From assembly GCA_965213645.1 (NCBI GenBank), contig CBDBZX010000002.1:434001-498000 (forward strand): a DNA stretch of 64,000 bases, written 5' to 3'. Shown piece after piece: positions 24,251 through 33,694 of the stretch. Each line of letters opens with the position of its first letter. The first letter of the stretch is position 1. This DNA is from CBDBZX01 sp965213645. Lineage in GTDB: Bacteria > Deinococcota > Deinococci > Deinococcales > Trueperaceae. The notes beneath the pieces are model-generated. The model saw only the letters and a list, made by a program, of their open reading frames with translations, had not been told where the DNA came from and did no database searches. The position numbers and the translations under genes were made by a program.

Positions 24251-25238
24251 ACGCGCTGACCTCTGCGCGTTTGGCAAGAGCGCGTCCACTGATTAAGGGG
24301 CCTAAGATAAAGTAGAGATAGTACGTAAGCGAACGCCAGACAATCACGGTGGTTGAAATCAGTTGTGGGGTGGCGCGACCAGCCAGTGCGAGCGAGAGTG
24401 CGCCCTCCATATAGCCGCTTGCGCCGGGGGTAGGTACGGCGAAGGCGAAGGCGTGGATGAGGGTGCGCAGGGCGAGAAGCTCGAGCTGCGGTACTCCAAG
24501 ACTAAGGGTGAACGCCACAGCGTTCAGAAACGAGAAGCTCACCACCCAAAAGAGCGCGGTGCAGATGTGTAAGCCGAGGTGGACATACCAGGGCTCTTTG
24601 GCAAACGTGCAGCTGGCGCTCTGCAGGTTCTCCAGAAAGCCGTTCGCTCTTTCAGCGTAGCGGCGCAGCCCAGGCAGCCGAAACAGAGCGCGAACGCCCC
24701 TGATAAAGAGCTGCAAACGAAAGGTCAAAAGAAAGCTCAGCGCAAACACGATGGCCGAGAAGAGCGCGACCAGCCAGCCGAGCCCGGCTAGAGGGAGCGA
24801 CGTGCCTACCTCCGTGAGGTAGAGAAAAGCGGCGGGCACGCTCCAGGCGAAAAACGCCATATCGAGCACGGTCACGAGCACGCTGGTAATGACTGCGTTT
24901 TGAAGCGGCACGCTGTAGCGCGTCAAGAGCCACGTCAGCCCGAGCGCGTTGCCGCCGCCTGCTGGGGTAATTACGGAGGCGAAGAGCCCCACGACGTGCG
25001 CCCGCACTCCTTGCCAGAGTGACAAGGACGCGCCGCTCAGCCGCACGAGCAAGGCGGTGCGCCAGCCGCCGACGAGCCAGCGCAGCGCGAGTACGCCCAC
25101 GAGGAGCGTGAGCTGAGGGAGCCCCAACACCGCGAGAGTGCGCACCGTTTCCCACTGAAAGGTCTCGGGTAAGATGAGGTAGAGGCTGCCGAGACCTAGA
25201 ACGAGGGAGAGGAGGAGCGTCTGCCAGAGCTTACCCAC
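24225..25238 (-). CDS. Flippase-like / lysylphosphatidylglycerol synthase TM-domain protein
   Basis: 337-residue integral membrane protein of the UPF0104/AglD family (the flippase-like domain of MprF). About eight hydrophobic segments are visible; conserved-looking blocks are RLSGASLSLWQGVRAHVVGLFASVITPAGGGNALGLTWLLTRY and LRTLIHAFAFAVPTPGASGYMEGALSLAL, the latter being the family's P-x-P-G-x-x-G-x-x-E signature. It has no aminoacyl-transferase domain. Start is a GTG at 25238 immediately after the stop of the upstream glycosyltransferase, so the two are co-transcribed, consistent with synthesis and translocation of one glycolipid. Confidence 0.8.
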   Translation of the reverse strand: MGKLWQTLLLSLVLGLGSLYLILPETFQWETVRTLAVLGLPQLTLLVGVLALRWLVGGWRTALLVRLSGASLSLWQGVRAHVVGLFASVITPAGGGNALGLTWLLTRYSVPLQNAVITSVLVTVLDMAFFAWSVPAAFLYLTEVGTSLPLAGLGWLVALFSAIVFALSFLLTFRLQLFIRGVRALFRLPGLRRYAERANGFLENLQSASCTFAKEPWYVHLGLHICTALFWVVSFSFLNAVAFTLSLGVPQLELLALRTLIHAFAFAVPTPGASGYMEGALSLALAGRATPQLISTTVIVWRSLTYYLYFILGPLISGRALAKRAEVSAFSKSGQSE

Positions 25239-26414
25239 CTAGCTGATCCCCTTGCCCAAAAGCGCCGGGTTGGGGCAGCGTGTCTTGGCGTAGTAGACGA
25301 TGTAGTGACCGACGCGCTCGGTCATGCCGGGAAAGTCGAAGGCTTGTGCTCGCCGCTCCACCTGGCTGAGCAGCTCAGGGTCTCTGTAGTAGCGGCGGAC
25401 GGCCTCTTTAAGCGCGTCCGCCGTAGGGACGTAGCAGCCGAGCCCGTGCGCTTCCAAAAAGCGGATCATCTGGTTCTCGATGCCGCCCGAGAGGTTCGGC
25501 GCGAGCACTGGGCGGCCCACCGCTAAACTCTCAAAGACCGCGGCGGGGCCGGTTTTACCGATGACGAGGTCGCTGGCCGCGACGAAGTCTGCCATGTTGT
25601 CCACGAACCCTTGCGGATATAAGAGAGGGTCAGTGGCGGCGAGCGCGTCTAACTCGAGCTTCAAAGCTTCATTGCGCCCTGCAATCACGACGATTTGCAC
25701 GGGGAAGTCCAAGTTGCGTAAGGCGCGTATGAGCGCCACGGGCTGCCCGCCGACCCCTTCGCCGCCCAGCGAGATGAGGCAGGTGAAGAGGTCTTTGAGC
25801 CCCAACCTCTCCCTAGCGCAGCGCTTGTCCGGCGCGTGAATAAAGGACTGCTTGACGGGGTAGCCGACCACGTCCATCTTGTCGCGGCTCACGCCCAGAC
25901 GCGCGAGGACGTTCTTGGCAACGGGCGAGCCGAGCATGAAGCGTTCGGCCTGCGGGTCGGCCCAGAGCGCGGTGGCGTCCAAGGTCGAGGTCTGAAAGGT
26001 CAGAACGGGAACGTCCAGCGCGAAGCGGCGCTGCGCGAGCGTCAAGGCTGTCGTAAGCCAGCCGTGATTCGCGACGATGAGCGCAGGCTGACGTTCGCGT
26101 AAATTCCGCGCCGCGTCTTTGGCGAAGCGGCGCAGCAACAAGCGGTGCGCCTTGACGGTGAGGCCCGGCGCACGGTCAATCAGACGCTGACCCCAAGTTA
26201 CTGACCACGGGTTCTCCAAGGCCCGCCGCCACGAGCGCTTATGCAGCGCGTCGAAGCGCCGAAAGCCCGCGTCCTTCATGAGGTCGGAGAGTTCCAGGCG
26301 GTACGCGCCGGGATAGCTCGCCTCGACCGCTTGCGCCATCGCTTCGGCAGAAGAGACGTGTGATCCACCGGCGGCGATGGTAGCGAAGAGGATAAGGGGG
26401 CGCGGCATCGCCAT
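25239..26414 (-). CDS. MGDG-synthase-like diacylglycerol glycosyltransferase (GT28 type)
   Basis: 391-residue GT-B glycosyltransferase of the MGDG synthase/UgtP/MurG type that moves a sugar from a UDP-donor to diacylglycerol or a similar lipid at the inner face of the membrane. Seen: PLILFATIAAGGSHVSSAEAMAQAVE (glycine loop), the MGDG N-domain with LIVANHGWLTTALTLAQ, and the donor-binding C-domain with CLISLGGEGVGG, DNMADFVAASDLVIGKTGPAAVFESLAVGRPVL (G-K-x-G, acidic residue, pyrophosphate loop). Start ATG at 26414 or 26408. Directly followed by the flippase-like gene. Confidence 0.85.
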   Translation of the reverse strand: MAMPRPLILFATIAAGGSHVSSAEAMAQAVEASYPGAYRLELSDLMKDAGFRRFDALHKRSWRRALENPWSVTWGQRLIDRAPGLTVKAHRLLLRRFAKDAARNLRERQPALIVANHGWLTTALTLAQRRFALDVPVLTFQTSTLDATALWADPQAERFMLGSPVAKNVLARLGVSRDKMDVVGYPVKQSFIHAPDKRCARERLGLKDLFTCLISLGGEGVGGQPVALIRALRNLDFPVQIVVIAGRNEALKLELDALAATDPLLYPQGFVDNMADFVAASDLVIGKTGPAAVFESLAVGRPVLAPNLSGGIENQMIRFLEAHGLGCYVPTADALKEAVRRYYRDPELLSQVERRAQAFDFPGMTERVGHYIVYYAKTRCPNPALLGKGIS

Positions 26415-26608
26415 ATCGTAACAGAAGATACCCTGTTTAGACTATTCTTGAGGTGCAAGGTGTACGTTTTAAGCTCATCCTGGCTCACGTAAAGCTGTTA
26501 AAATTTTCAGGGCTATAAGATATCTCACGCTTCGTAAACTATTCCGCATTATAGAGTTCAAGCAGATGACAACCTTCACTACACTTCAAATTTAGGGGAC
26601 GTTCTTTC

Positions 26609-29600
26609 GTGTTGCACATTCACTACAATTACAGATGGTTTTGCCTTGCCCTACTTTTTATACTCGCCGCGTGTTCGGGCGAAGAGGAGACGTCCGCGCC
26701 CTTTATTCCACCTCAGGGTCCTGGAATACAGGTGTTTAGCGCTGAGCCCTCCACGCTGACTCAAGGGGGCAGCACCCAATTGAAGTGGCGCGTTACAGGC
26801 GAGCCGCCGCCGCAACTTACGCTTACCCCTGCGCCAACAGGGAATGGTGACGTTACAGGCCGAGACAGCGTGGTCGTGTCGCCGAGTGAGAGCACGACCT
26901 ATGTTCTCAGCGCGACGAACAGTGAAGGGAGCGCGGAGCGGAGGCTCGAGGTCAGCGTCTCAGCGCCGCCCCGGTTGCCTCCTAGCGAGGTCAGTGTTAC
27001 GCTCAGCCCTGGCACAGTGGAGCTAGCCCCCGGCCAGACGCAGACGTTCACCGCCTTCGTCACCGGAGCCGATAATCAGGGCGTCACCTGGCAAGTCGAG
27101 GGCGGCGAGATTGACGTGAGTGGCGCGACTGTGACGTATACTGCGCCGGAAGCGACGGGCACGTACACCCTCACGGCGACCAGCGCCGCTGACAGCGCCA
27201 AGAGCGCCACCGCGACAATTACTGTCGGTGAAGTCGGCGTGAGCATCACCCCGGCGAGCGAGACCTTAGCGCCAGGCCAGAGCCGCACCTTTAGCGCTGA
27301 AGTGATGGGCGCAAACAACACTGCCGTAACGTGGCAGGCGAGCGGCGGCGAGGTAGACGTGAACGGTAGAACCGCGACCTACACCGCCCCAGACACACCC
27401 GGCGACTACACGCTCACCGCAACCAGCGCCGCCGACCCCAGCAAGAGCGCCACCGCGACGATTACCGTGGCGACCACGCCGGAGGACGAGCCCGACCCTG
27501 ATCCCGACCCGGCGAACGAAGCGCCCGACGCGAACTTCACCTTTCAAGCTGATGATTTGAGTGTCACCTTTGACGCTAGCTCATCAGAAGACTCGGACGG
27601 CAGCATCGAAGCGTATAGCTGGGACTTCGGCGACGGTGAGACGGGCGAAGGGGAAAGCGTCAACCATACGTATAGCGAGGTGGGCACGTACGGTGTGACG
27701 CTTACCGTGACGGATGACGGCGGCAAGAGCAGCACGGTTGAAAAGTCCGTTCAAGTCTCTTCAGCCGATGCGCCACCACTTACGAACGAAGCGCCCGACG
27801 CGAACTTCACCTTTTCGGCGACGGAGCTTGACGTGGACTTCGACGCTTCGGCTTCGGAAGACCCGGACGGCAGCATCGCGTCCTATGCTTGGGACTTTGG
27901 CGACGGCGCAACAGGTGAAGGCGAAAGTATCAGCCACATCTACGTAGAGGCAGGAACGTACGACGTGATGCTCACGGTGACGGACGATGACGGGGTGAGC
28001 GCTCAGGTTGAGAAGTCCGTTGAAGTGACGCAGACGCCACCCGAAAACCAAGCCCCCCAGCCCGACTTCTCCGCCTCTTTCCAGGAACTAGCGGCAACCT
28101 TTAACGCCTCGGCTTCATCGGACCCGGATGGCAGCGTCGTGTCCTACACGTGGGATTTCGGAGATGGCGCAACGGGCGAAGGTGAAAGTGTTAGTCACAC
28201 CTACGCAGAGGCAGACACGTACGACGTGATGCTCACGGTCACCGATGACGGGGGCAAGAGCGCTCAAGTGGAGAAATCCTTCGAGGTCAACGCCGCGCCC
28301 ACCGAGCCTACTGACCCCACCGAGCCGCCTAATAGAGCGCCTAGCGTGCTTTTTAGCTTCGCGCCCAAAGAGGGTGAGCCGCCCCTTAGCGTGACCTTTG
28401 ACGCCTCGGCGTCGGAAGATTCGGACGGCAGCATCGAGGCTTACAATTGGGACTTCGGCGACGGCGAGACGGATGAAGGGGTGCAAGTCGAGCACACATA
28501 TGAGGAAGCGGGCATATACACGGTGACGCTTACCCTGGAGGATGACGCGGGCGACGAGGCGACGGCGAGCAAAGAGGTCGAGGTCGTTGCGCCGGACGCG
28601 CCGGAGGTCGCAGAAGCGTCCCTCATCCTCACTGAAGTCAGCAATTCGCCTGTGGGCAGCGCTCACTGGGTAGAGGTCTACAACGTTTCGGACGGAACGG
28701 TGAACTTAGAGGACTTTGAACTGCGTACCGCCGCAAGAGGTCGCATTTCACCCTACAGGCCCGCAGGCGTCACGACCTTCTCGCTGCCCCCGCTCAACCT
28801 CCCCGCTGGCGGCTACGCGCTCATCCTCGGTGAGCCGAACGAAGCGACCTTCGACGGCCCGCGCCACGTACACGTGCGCGGTGACGCAAATAGTGGTGCG
28901 GTGCCCGCTTGGGATGAAGACGGCTTTGTTGAACTCCTCGAGGACGGGGCGACGGTGGACTTCGTGCGCTTCGGTGACAGCGACGAGGAGCCGGAAAGCG
29001 CAGGCGCGTGGGGGGGCGAAAATACACCTGCCTTAGAGGATGAGTCTTTGGCAAGGGACGAAGACAATACCGACACGGACACCGCTTCCGACTGGACGCT
29101 GCAAGCCTTCGCCACGGCGGGTGGCCCCAACGACGTGCCCGCCAACGCGAGCGACAACGACGACGACGGCATCCCCGACAGCGCCGAGGTCTCTGGTAGT
29201 ACCTTTGCAGGGTTAGACCTCTACGCAATGGGCGCGCGCACCTCACAGCCCGACATCTTCGTCGAAGTGGACTACATGAACACCACCGACCCCGGCGTCG
29301 TGCCGCAACGCGCCGCTTTAGACAAGGTCGCCGCTGCGTTTGAGGCTGAGGGGTTTAGCCTCCACTTCGATGCGGGCACGCGCTTCACCTCGTCGTTTTC
29401 GCCGGACGCCTACAACTTGGGCGCGGGCAATCCCGTCGTCCCTTACAGCGAGGGCATCGCCTTTTTCGATAAAGGTGAAGACTACGCCAACTTCTACGAG
29501 ATTAAGGCGGAATCTATGGACATCACGCGCCGCCAAATCTTTCACTACCTCGTGTTCGCTAATTCGCAACGCACCGACGGCGGTCCAACTGCCGTAGGGC

Positions 29601-30250
29601 TCGCGGAGGTCGGCGGTAACGACCTCTTCGTCACGCTCGGCAAGCTCGGCTATGGTGGCGACGTCGCCGCGAACTTTCAGGCGGGCTCGCTCATGCACGA
29701 ACTCGGGCACAATTTGGGTTTGGAGCACGGCGGCGACGATAACACCAACGACAAGCCCAACTACCTAAGCGTGATGAACTACCTCTACACGCTCACGGGC
29801 ATCGGGCCGCTCACGGGTGAAGGTGCAGGGGACCGCTACCTCTTGAGCCGCTTGGGGGTGGGCAGCTACTTCGGCCTCGTCAACTCGCCCTTTAGCGGCG
29901 TGGACAACTTCGTCATCGACTACTCGGACGGCTCGAGCAGCCCCTTAAACGAGAACGACCTGAACGAAAACAGCGGTCTGGGCCGGGGCGCGGCGACGAT
30001 CGACCTCAACGACGACGGTGAGACGCAGACGAGCTTGGCGTTCGACCTCAACGACGACGGCGAGCGGTCCACGCTCCGCGACCATGACGACTGGGGTAAC
30101 ATCACCCTTCCCTTCAGCGGCACGGGCAACAGCGAAGACGGCATCTCGACGATGAACGCGGGTGACGAAGGTGAGGAGAGGCTCGAGCCCCTCCAAAACG
30201 ACCGGCAACCCCTCGCGGACGAGCCCGCCTTGCTCCTCCCGCAACCCTAA
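26609..30250 (+). CDS. Large lipoprotein with Ig-like, PKD and lamin-tail repeats and a zinc-protease motif
   Basis: 1213-residue exported lipoprotein. Residues 1-22 are a signal peptide with lipobox LAAC. Then an Ig-like segment, two near-identical Ig/Big repeats (VTLSPGTVELAPGQTQTFTA..., VSITPASETLAPGQSRTFSA...), four PKD repeats each with the SYAWDFGDG-type core, a lamin-tail domain (ILTEVSNSPVGSAHWVEVYN), and a C-terminal region with HELGHNLGLEHGG around residue 1030, the HExxHxxGxxH metzincin zinc site, followed by a downstream Met in LSVMNYLY (Met-turn). Repeats of NDDG (LNDDGETQ, LNDDGERS) near the end look like calcium-binding loops. Start GTG at 26609; TTG at 26612 also possible. Probably a surface-anchored protease; target unknown. 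Confidence 0.8.
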   Translation: MLHIHYNYRWFCLALLFILAACSGEEETSAPFIPPQGPGIQVFSAEPSTLTQGGSTQLKWRVTGEPPPQLTLTPAPTGNGDVTGRDSVVVSPSESTTYVLSATNSEGSAERRLEVSVSAPPRLPPSEVSVTLSPGTVELAPGQTQTFTAFVTGADNQGVTWQVEGGEIDVSGATVTYTAPEATGTYTLTATSAADSAKSATATITVGEVGVSITPASETLAPGQSRTFSAEVMGANNTAVTWQASGGEVDVNGRTATYTAPDTPGDYTLTATSAADPSKSATATITVATTPEDEPDPDPDPANEAPDANFTFQADDLSVTFDASSSEDSDGSIEAYSWDFGDGETGEGESVNHTYSEVGTYGVTLTVTDDGGKSSTVEKSVQVSSADAPPLTNEAPDANFTFSATELDVDFDASASEDPDGSIASYAWDFGDGATGEGESISHIYVEAGTYDVMLTVTDDDGVSAQVEKSVEVTQTPPENQAPQPDFSASFQELAATFNASASSDPDGSVVSYTWDFGDGATGEGESVSHTYAEADTYDVMLTVTDDGGKSAQVEKSFEVNAAPTEPTDPTEPPNRAPSVLFSFAPKEGEPPLSVTFDASASEDSDGSIEAYNWDFGDGETDEGVQVEHTYEEAGIYTVTLTLEDDAGDEATASKEVEVVAPDAPEVAEASLILTEVSNSPVGSAHWVEVYNVSDGTVNLEDFELRTAARGRISPYRPAGVTTFSLPPLNLPAGGYALILGEPNEATFDGPRHVHVRGDANSGAVPAWDEDGFVELLEDGATVDFVRFGDSDEEPESAGAWGGENTPALEDESLARDEDNTDTDTASDWTLQAFATAGGPNDVPANASDNDDDGIPDSAEVSGSTFAGLDLYAMGARTSQPDIFVEVDYMNTTDPGVVPQRAALDKVAAAFEAEGFSLHFDAGTRFTSSFSPDAYNLGAGNPVVPYSEGIAFFDKGEDYANFYEIKAESMDITRRQIFHYLVFANSQRTDGGPTAVGLAEVGGNDLFVTLGKLGYGGDVAANFQAGSLMHELGHNLGLEHGGDDNTNDKPNYLSVMNYLYTLTGIGPLTGEGAGDRYLLSRLGVGSYFGLVNSPFSGVDNFVIDYSDGSSSPLNENDLNENSGLGRGAATIDLNDDGETQTSLAFDLNDDGERSTLRDHDDWGNITLPFSGTGNSEDGISTMNAGDEGEERLEPLQNDRQPLADEPALLLPQP

Positions 30251-30277
30251 GTAAGCAGCACTAAGCAAAAGGTAACG

Positions 30278-30820
30278 ATGATACTCCTCCTCGCGCTCGT
30301 GTTCCTCTGGGGACAATCTAGCGAGCGCGGGGAGGGGTTTTTGCTGTCGGGTCTGCCTGCGGGTTCGTTCTCTGGCGAGGTGCGCGTGCAGCGCACGGCT
30401 GACGGGGTGAGGTTTCTTAGTCCGAATGAAGATAAAGAGGTCACGCTCTCCTTTTGGCCCTTTCAAACGGGAAGAGGTCTGTGGCACATCAGCGGCTACA
30501 GCCGCCTTCAACCTGACGGAGTGGTGCAGCGGCTCGAGCTTCGTAACGCTCAAGCGCACCTGATTTTCTTGGACAATGTAGAACATGGCGCAGACCTCGT
30601 CGCGGGTTGGACGTTGGAACGCCTTGACTCAGAAGAAATTCGACTCTCTTTGAATAAGGAGAGGGTGCGGCTCGAGCTAAACACCTCTGCCCCTCTGGAT
30701 CAAACTTGGTGCGCCACGCTGCTCGGCGTGTTTCTGTCGCCTGAGCCCTCTCAGGACTACGCGAATGAGGTCACGGAGGTGAAGGCCGACCTCTTGATCG
30801 CTAGCTGTCAACTGGACTAA
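30278..30820 (+). CDS. Exported protein of unknown function
   Basis: 180 residues beginning MILLLALVFLWGQSSERGEGF, a short signal-like hydrophobic N-terminus, followed by a beta-rich soluble part (GEVRVQRTADGVRFLSPNEDKEVTLSFWPF, RGLWHISGYSRLQPDGVVQRLEL) with two cysteines near the end. I do not recognise a family. It starts 27 bp after the large lipoprotein and on the same strand, so co-transcription is probable and a role with that protein at the cell surface is plausible. It converges on pta, with ends overlapping by four bases. Confidence 0.6.
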   Translation: MILLLALVFLWGQSSERGEGFLLSGLPAGSFSGEVRVQRTADGVRFLSPNEDKEVTLSFWPFQTGRGLWHISGYSRLQPDGVVQRLELRNAQAHLIFLDNVEHGADLVAGWTLERLDSEEIRLSLNKERVRLELNTSAPLDQTWCATLLGVFLSPEPSQDYANEVTEVKADLLIASCQLD

Positions 30821-32976
30821 ACCTCTACTACCTCAGCCTCACCCACCTGCGCCGCTTGAATCGCCGTGAGCGCAATCGTATAGACGATATCGTCTACTAA
30901 GGCCCCTCTCGAGAGGTCATTCACAGGCTTGCGCAAGCCTTGGAGCATCGGGCCGATGCTGATGACGTTCGCGCTGCGCTGCACCGCTTTATAGGTCGTG
31001 TTGCCCGTGTTGAGGTCGGGGAAGACAAAGACCGTCGCGCGTCCGGCGACCTTACTGTCAGGCGCTTTGCTCTCAGCCACGGCGCGAATCGCCGCCGCGT
31101 CGTACTGAAGGGGACCGTCGATCAAGAGGTCGGGGCGAGCGGCTTGCGCGAGGCGCGTCGCCTTCTTGACCTTTTCCACGTCGCTGCCTGTCCCCGACGC
31201 GCCCGTGCTGTAAGAGAGCATCGCCACGCGCGGCGGAATCCCAAAGGCTTGCGCGGACTCGGCGCTCCGCACGGCGATGTCGGCTAGCTCCTCGGGGTTC
31301 GGGTCGGGGTTCACCGCGCAGTCGCCGTAGACTAAGACCTGTTCGGGTAGGCACATGAAGAAAATAGAGGAGACGACCTTGACCCCCGGCGCGGTCTTGA
31401 TGAGCTGAAAGGCGGGGCGAATGGTGTTGGCGGTGGTGTGAACCGCGCCTGAGACGAGGCCGTCCACATCGCCCTGAGCGAGCATCATCGTCCCCAACAC
31501 GACGGTATCTTGTAAGTCTTCTTCGGCTACGGTGGCAGTGAGACCCTTATGCTTACGCAGTTCGACCATCGGCTCTATGTAATCTGGAATGAGGTCTGAG
31601 GGCGAGATAATCTCCAAACCCTCATGCAAGCGAATCCCCTGCCGCGCCGCCACGCGCTGCACCTCATCCGGGTCGGCTAAGAGGATGCAGTGCGCAATCC
31701 CCCGCTCTTCGCAGAGACTCGCCGCTTGCAGCGTGCGCGGCTCGGTTCCCTCGGGCAGCACGACGCGCTTGTTGGCCTTTCGCGCACGCTCGACCAAGAG
31801 GTGACGAAAGGCAGGGGGGCTCAGCCGCCGCTCGTCGGGGTGAAGCTCGAGCCGCGCCTCTAACGTCTCGATGTCGAGCCGCGCCGCCACGCTACTGATG
31901 GTGAGGTCGATGCGCTCGCGGTCATCTAAAGGCACCTCTAAATTCATCCCTCTGACTTTGAGCGCGGCCTGAAAGGAGTCTTGCGGGACGAGCAGCACGC
32001 TCAAGCCTGTGTCCAAGCCCTGCTTACAGAGCGTCAAGAGCTTGTCGTCGGGTCTGCGCCCGTTGGTGAGCAAGAGCGCGGCGATATGCTGACCGTTCAA
32101 GGCCGCCATTGCCGCCGCCAAGACGAGGTCGTCGCGGTCTCCCGCCGTGATGAAAAGGGTGCCGGGTAAAAGCCGCTGCGCCGCGTTGAGCACCGTACTC
32201 GCGCCCAAAGCAACGTCGGTGACGCGGCGCTCTAGGTCGCCCGCGCGGATGACTTCCGCGTCCACGAGGCGCGCTACGTCGCGTACCCTCGGCGCGAGCA
32301 GGTCGCGCTGCCAGGGGATACAGCCCAAGAGCTTGAAGTCGCCCTGAAAGACGGCGGCTTTTGTTAGCGCCTCCGTGCGGCGGCGCGTCCTCTGCGCCAC
32401 GTCCTCCTCAGACGGCAGGTCGAGCCGCAAAAAGCCGCTGCTCTCGGGCGCACCGACTTGATTTAAGACGCAGCCCAGAACGCGCGGATGTGTGACGCCG
32501 CCGAAGTCTCTGGCGGTCAGCTCCAACACGTCGGAGAGCGCCTCGGGGCTGCGCTCGCCCGGCGCGGTGACGAGAACGATATCCGCGTCTAAGCTCTGCG
32601 CGACGCTAGCGTTGAGCCCGGACGCATACGGTTGCTGCGGCGTGGCGACGAGCCCTTCTAATACGACGATGTCCGCGCCCTTCGCCGCCTCTTGCGCCCT
32701 GACCACGACCTCTTCCAAAAGCTGATTTTGCTCCCCCCGGCTGTAGAGGTCTTCGGCGTGTTCGCCGCTTACGGGCGCGGGTGGGGTGAGGCTCGAGACC
32801 ATCTCCACGAGCCGCGTCGAGCGCTCCGGCCCCGTGTCCGAGAGGTGGCGCTGGGCGATGGGCTTAGCGAACCCTACGGGCAGGGCTCGTCTGTCGAGCG
32901 CGTGAACGAGCCCAACCGAGACCGTGGTGAGGCCGACGCGCTGCCCGGTGGGGACCATCATGATGTACTGAGCCAC
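30817..32976 (-). CDS. pta: Phosphate acetyltransferase (long, three-domain form)
   Basis: Interconverts acetyl-CoA and acetyl phosphate in the acetate pathway, cytoplasmic. The 719-residue product has the N-terminal BioD/CobQ-like P-loop domain (MMVPTGQRVGLTTVSVGLVHAL, VLEGLV), a middle DRTGG domain (ITAGDRDDLVLAAAMAAL), and the catalytic PTA domain from about residue 390 (LPEGTEPRTLQAASLCEERG, SGAVHTTANTIRPAFQLI, GPLQYDAAAIRAVAESKAPDSKVAGRATVFVFPDLNTGN). The GTG start at 32976 is preferred over 33084: AAGGAG lies six bases upstream and the product then begins like the E. coli enzyme. No ackA is present in the window. Confidence 0.93.
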   Translation of the reverse strand: MAQYIMMVPTGQRVGLTTVSVGLVHALDRRALPVGFAKPIAQRHLSDTGPERSTRLVEMVSSLTPPAPVSGEHAEDLYSRGEQNQLLEEVVVRAQEAAKGADIVVLEGLVATPQQPYASGLNASVAQSLDADIVLVTAPGERSPEALSDVLELTARDFGGVTHPRVLGCVLNQVGAPESSGFLRLDLPSEEDVAQRTRRRTEALTKAAVFQGDFKLLGCIPWQRDLLAPRVRDVARLVDAEVIRAGDLERRVTDVALGASTVLNAAQRLLPGTLFITAGDRDDLVLAAAMAALNGQHIAALLLTNGRRPDDKLLTLCKQGLDTGLSVLLVPQDSFQAALKVRGMNLEVPLDDRERIDLTISSVAARLDIETLEARLELHPDERRLSPPAFRHLLVERARKANKRVVLPEGTEPRTLQAASLCEERGIAHCILLADPDEVQRVAARQGIRLHEGLEIISPSDLIPDYIEPMVELRKHKGLTATVAEEDLQDTVVLGTMMLAQGDVDGLVSGAVHTTANTIRPAFQLIKTAPGVKVVSSIFFMCLPEQVLVYGDCAVNPDPNPEELADIAVRSAESAQAFGIPPRVAMLSYSTGASGTGSDVEKVKKATRLAQAARPDLLIDGPLQYDAAAIRAVAESKAPDSKVAGRATVFVFPDLNTGNTTYKAVQRSANVISIGPMLQGLRKPVNDLSRGALVDDIVYTIALTAIQAAQVGEAEVVEV

Positions 32977-33131
32977 AGTTCTCCTTTTGATAGGTCGTTT
33001 TGTTGCTGAAATGCCGAGGAAGACTCGAGGCGACAAGCTCTCAACGAGCTTTGATAAGAGATTACCCAGCACAGTTGCGCGCAACTGTGGGCAGTGCCGC
33101 GAACTTCTAACCTCCTTTGCAGCGCTTAGTC

Positions 33132-33257
33132 ATACCAATTCCGATTGATTCTTTATCAATCCGAGCGGATGCGAGCAGGAACAAAGATACGGATGGAGCG
33201 GTATGGACTATCACCGAACGCATTTCTCGGTGATAGGGAATTAAGCGGAATCCGTAT
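33132..33257. repeat. Miniature inverted-repeat element, family 1, copy 2 (inverted)
   Basis: 126 bp with ends ATACCAATTCCG (33132) and CGGAATCCGTAT (33246-33257), opposite in orientation to the copy at 16102-16226. Stem CTATCACCGA (33208-33217) pairs perfectly with TCGGTGATAG (33227-33236); relative to copy 1 a T-to-C change in one arm is matched by an A-to-G change in the other. The gap 32977-33460 holds this element and otherwise no gene. Confidence 0.8.
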
Positions 33258-33460
33258 CACCCCTTCATCGTTCGTACTCGCAGCGCTCACCCCATGTTAA
33301 ACTGATGTGGAAAACTTCACACTTGGACTAGTCAGCACCTGACCGGAACTTTGGTTCGGAACGGCGGCGTAACACCTCTGCGCCTACACTCATTCAACAC
33401 TCGACCTGACCTTTACTCAGTTACTTCGTCTAGCACCGCGCAACGACCGCAGGGGGTTTT

Positions 33461-33694
33461 ATGAGCACGCGCATACCGGTAGAAGCAGAGTTAAACGCCG
33501 TCAACACCCGGAGCCTATCCACGCAGAGCCTGAGCGCACGCCTGACTTGGCAACTCGCGATCGTCTCGCTCTTACTCATCGCGTTTTGCCTGGGCTTTCC
33601 GCAGTTTCACTACACCGCCGCGCTTATGGTCGCCGCGATTCTTCGCTATAAGGACACGCCCGGCGATATCTTTGCGCCCCTTCCGGTCAGATGA
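33461..33694 (+). CDS. Small membrane protein upstream of the HExxH protein
   Basis: 77 residues with a hydrophilic N-terminus (MSTRIPVEAELNAVNTRSLSTQS) and one or two hydrophobic segments: LTWQLAIVSLLLIAFCLGF (about 28-46) and YTAALMVAAILRY. No family recognised. It ends with a four-base ATGA overlap with the next gene, which implies translational coupling and a shared role, perhaps as a membrane partner of the secreted metalloprotease-like protein. Preceded by AGGGGGTTTT, a G-rich ribosome-binding site. Confidence 0.65.
   Translation: MSTRIPVEAELNAVNTRSLSTQSLSARLTWQLAIVSLLLIAFCLGFPQFHYTAALMVAAILRYKDTPGDIFAPLPVR

Noticed and set aside
24652..25155. 167-codon reverse ORF within the flippase-like gene
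   Set aside because: Arg/Ala-rich shadow frame of a recognised membrane protein.
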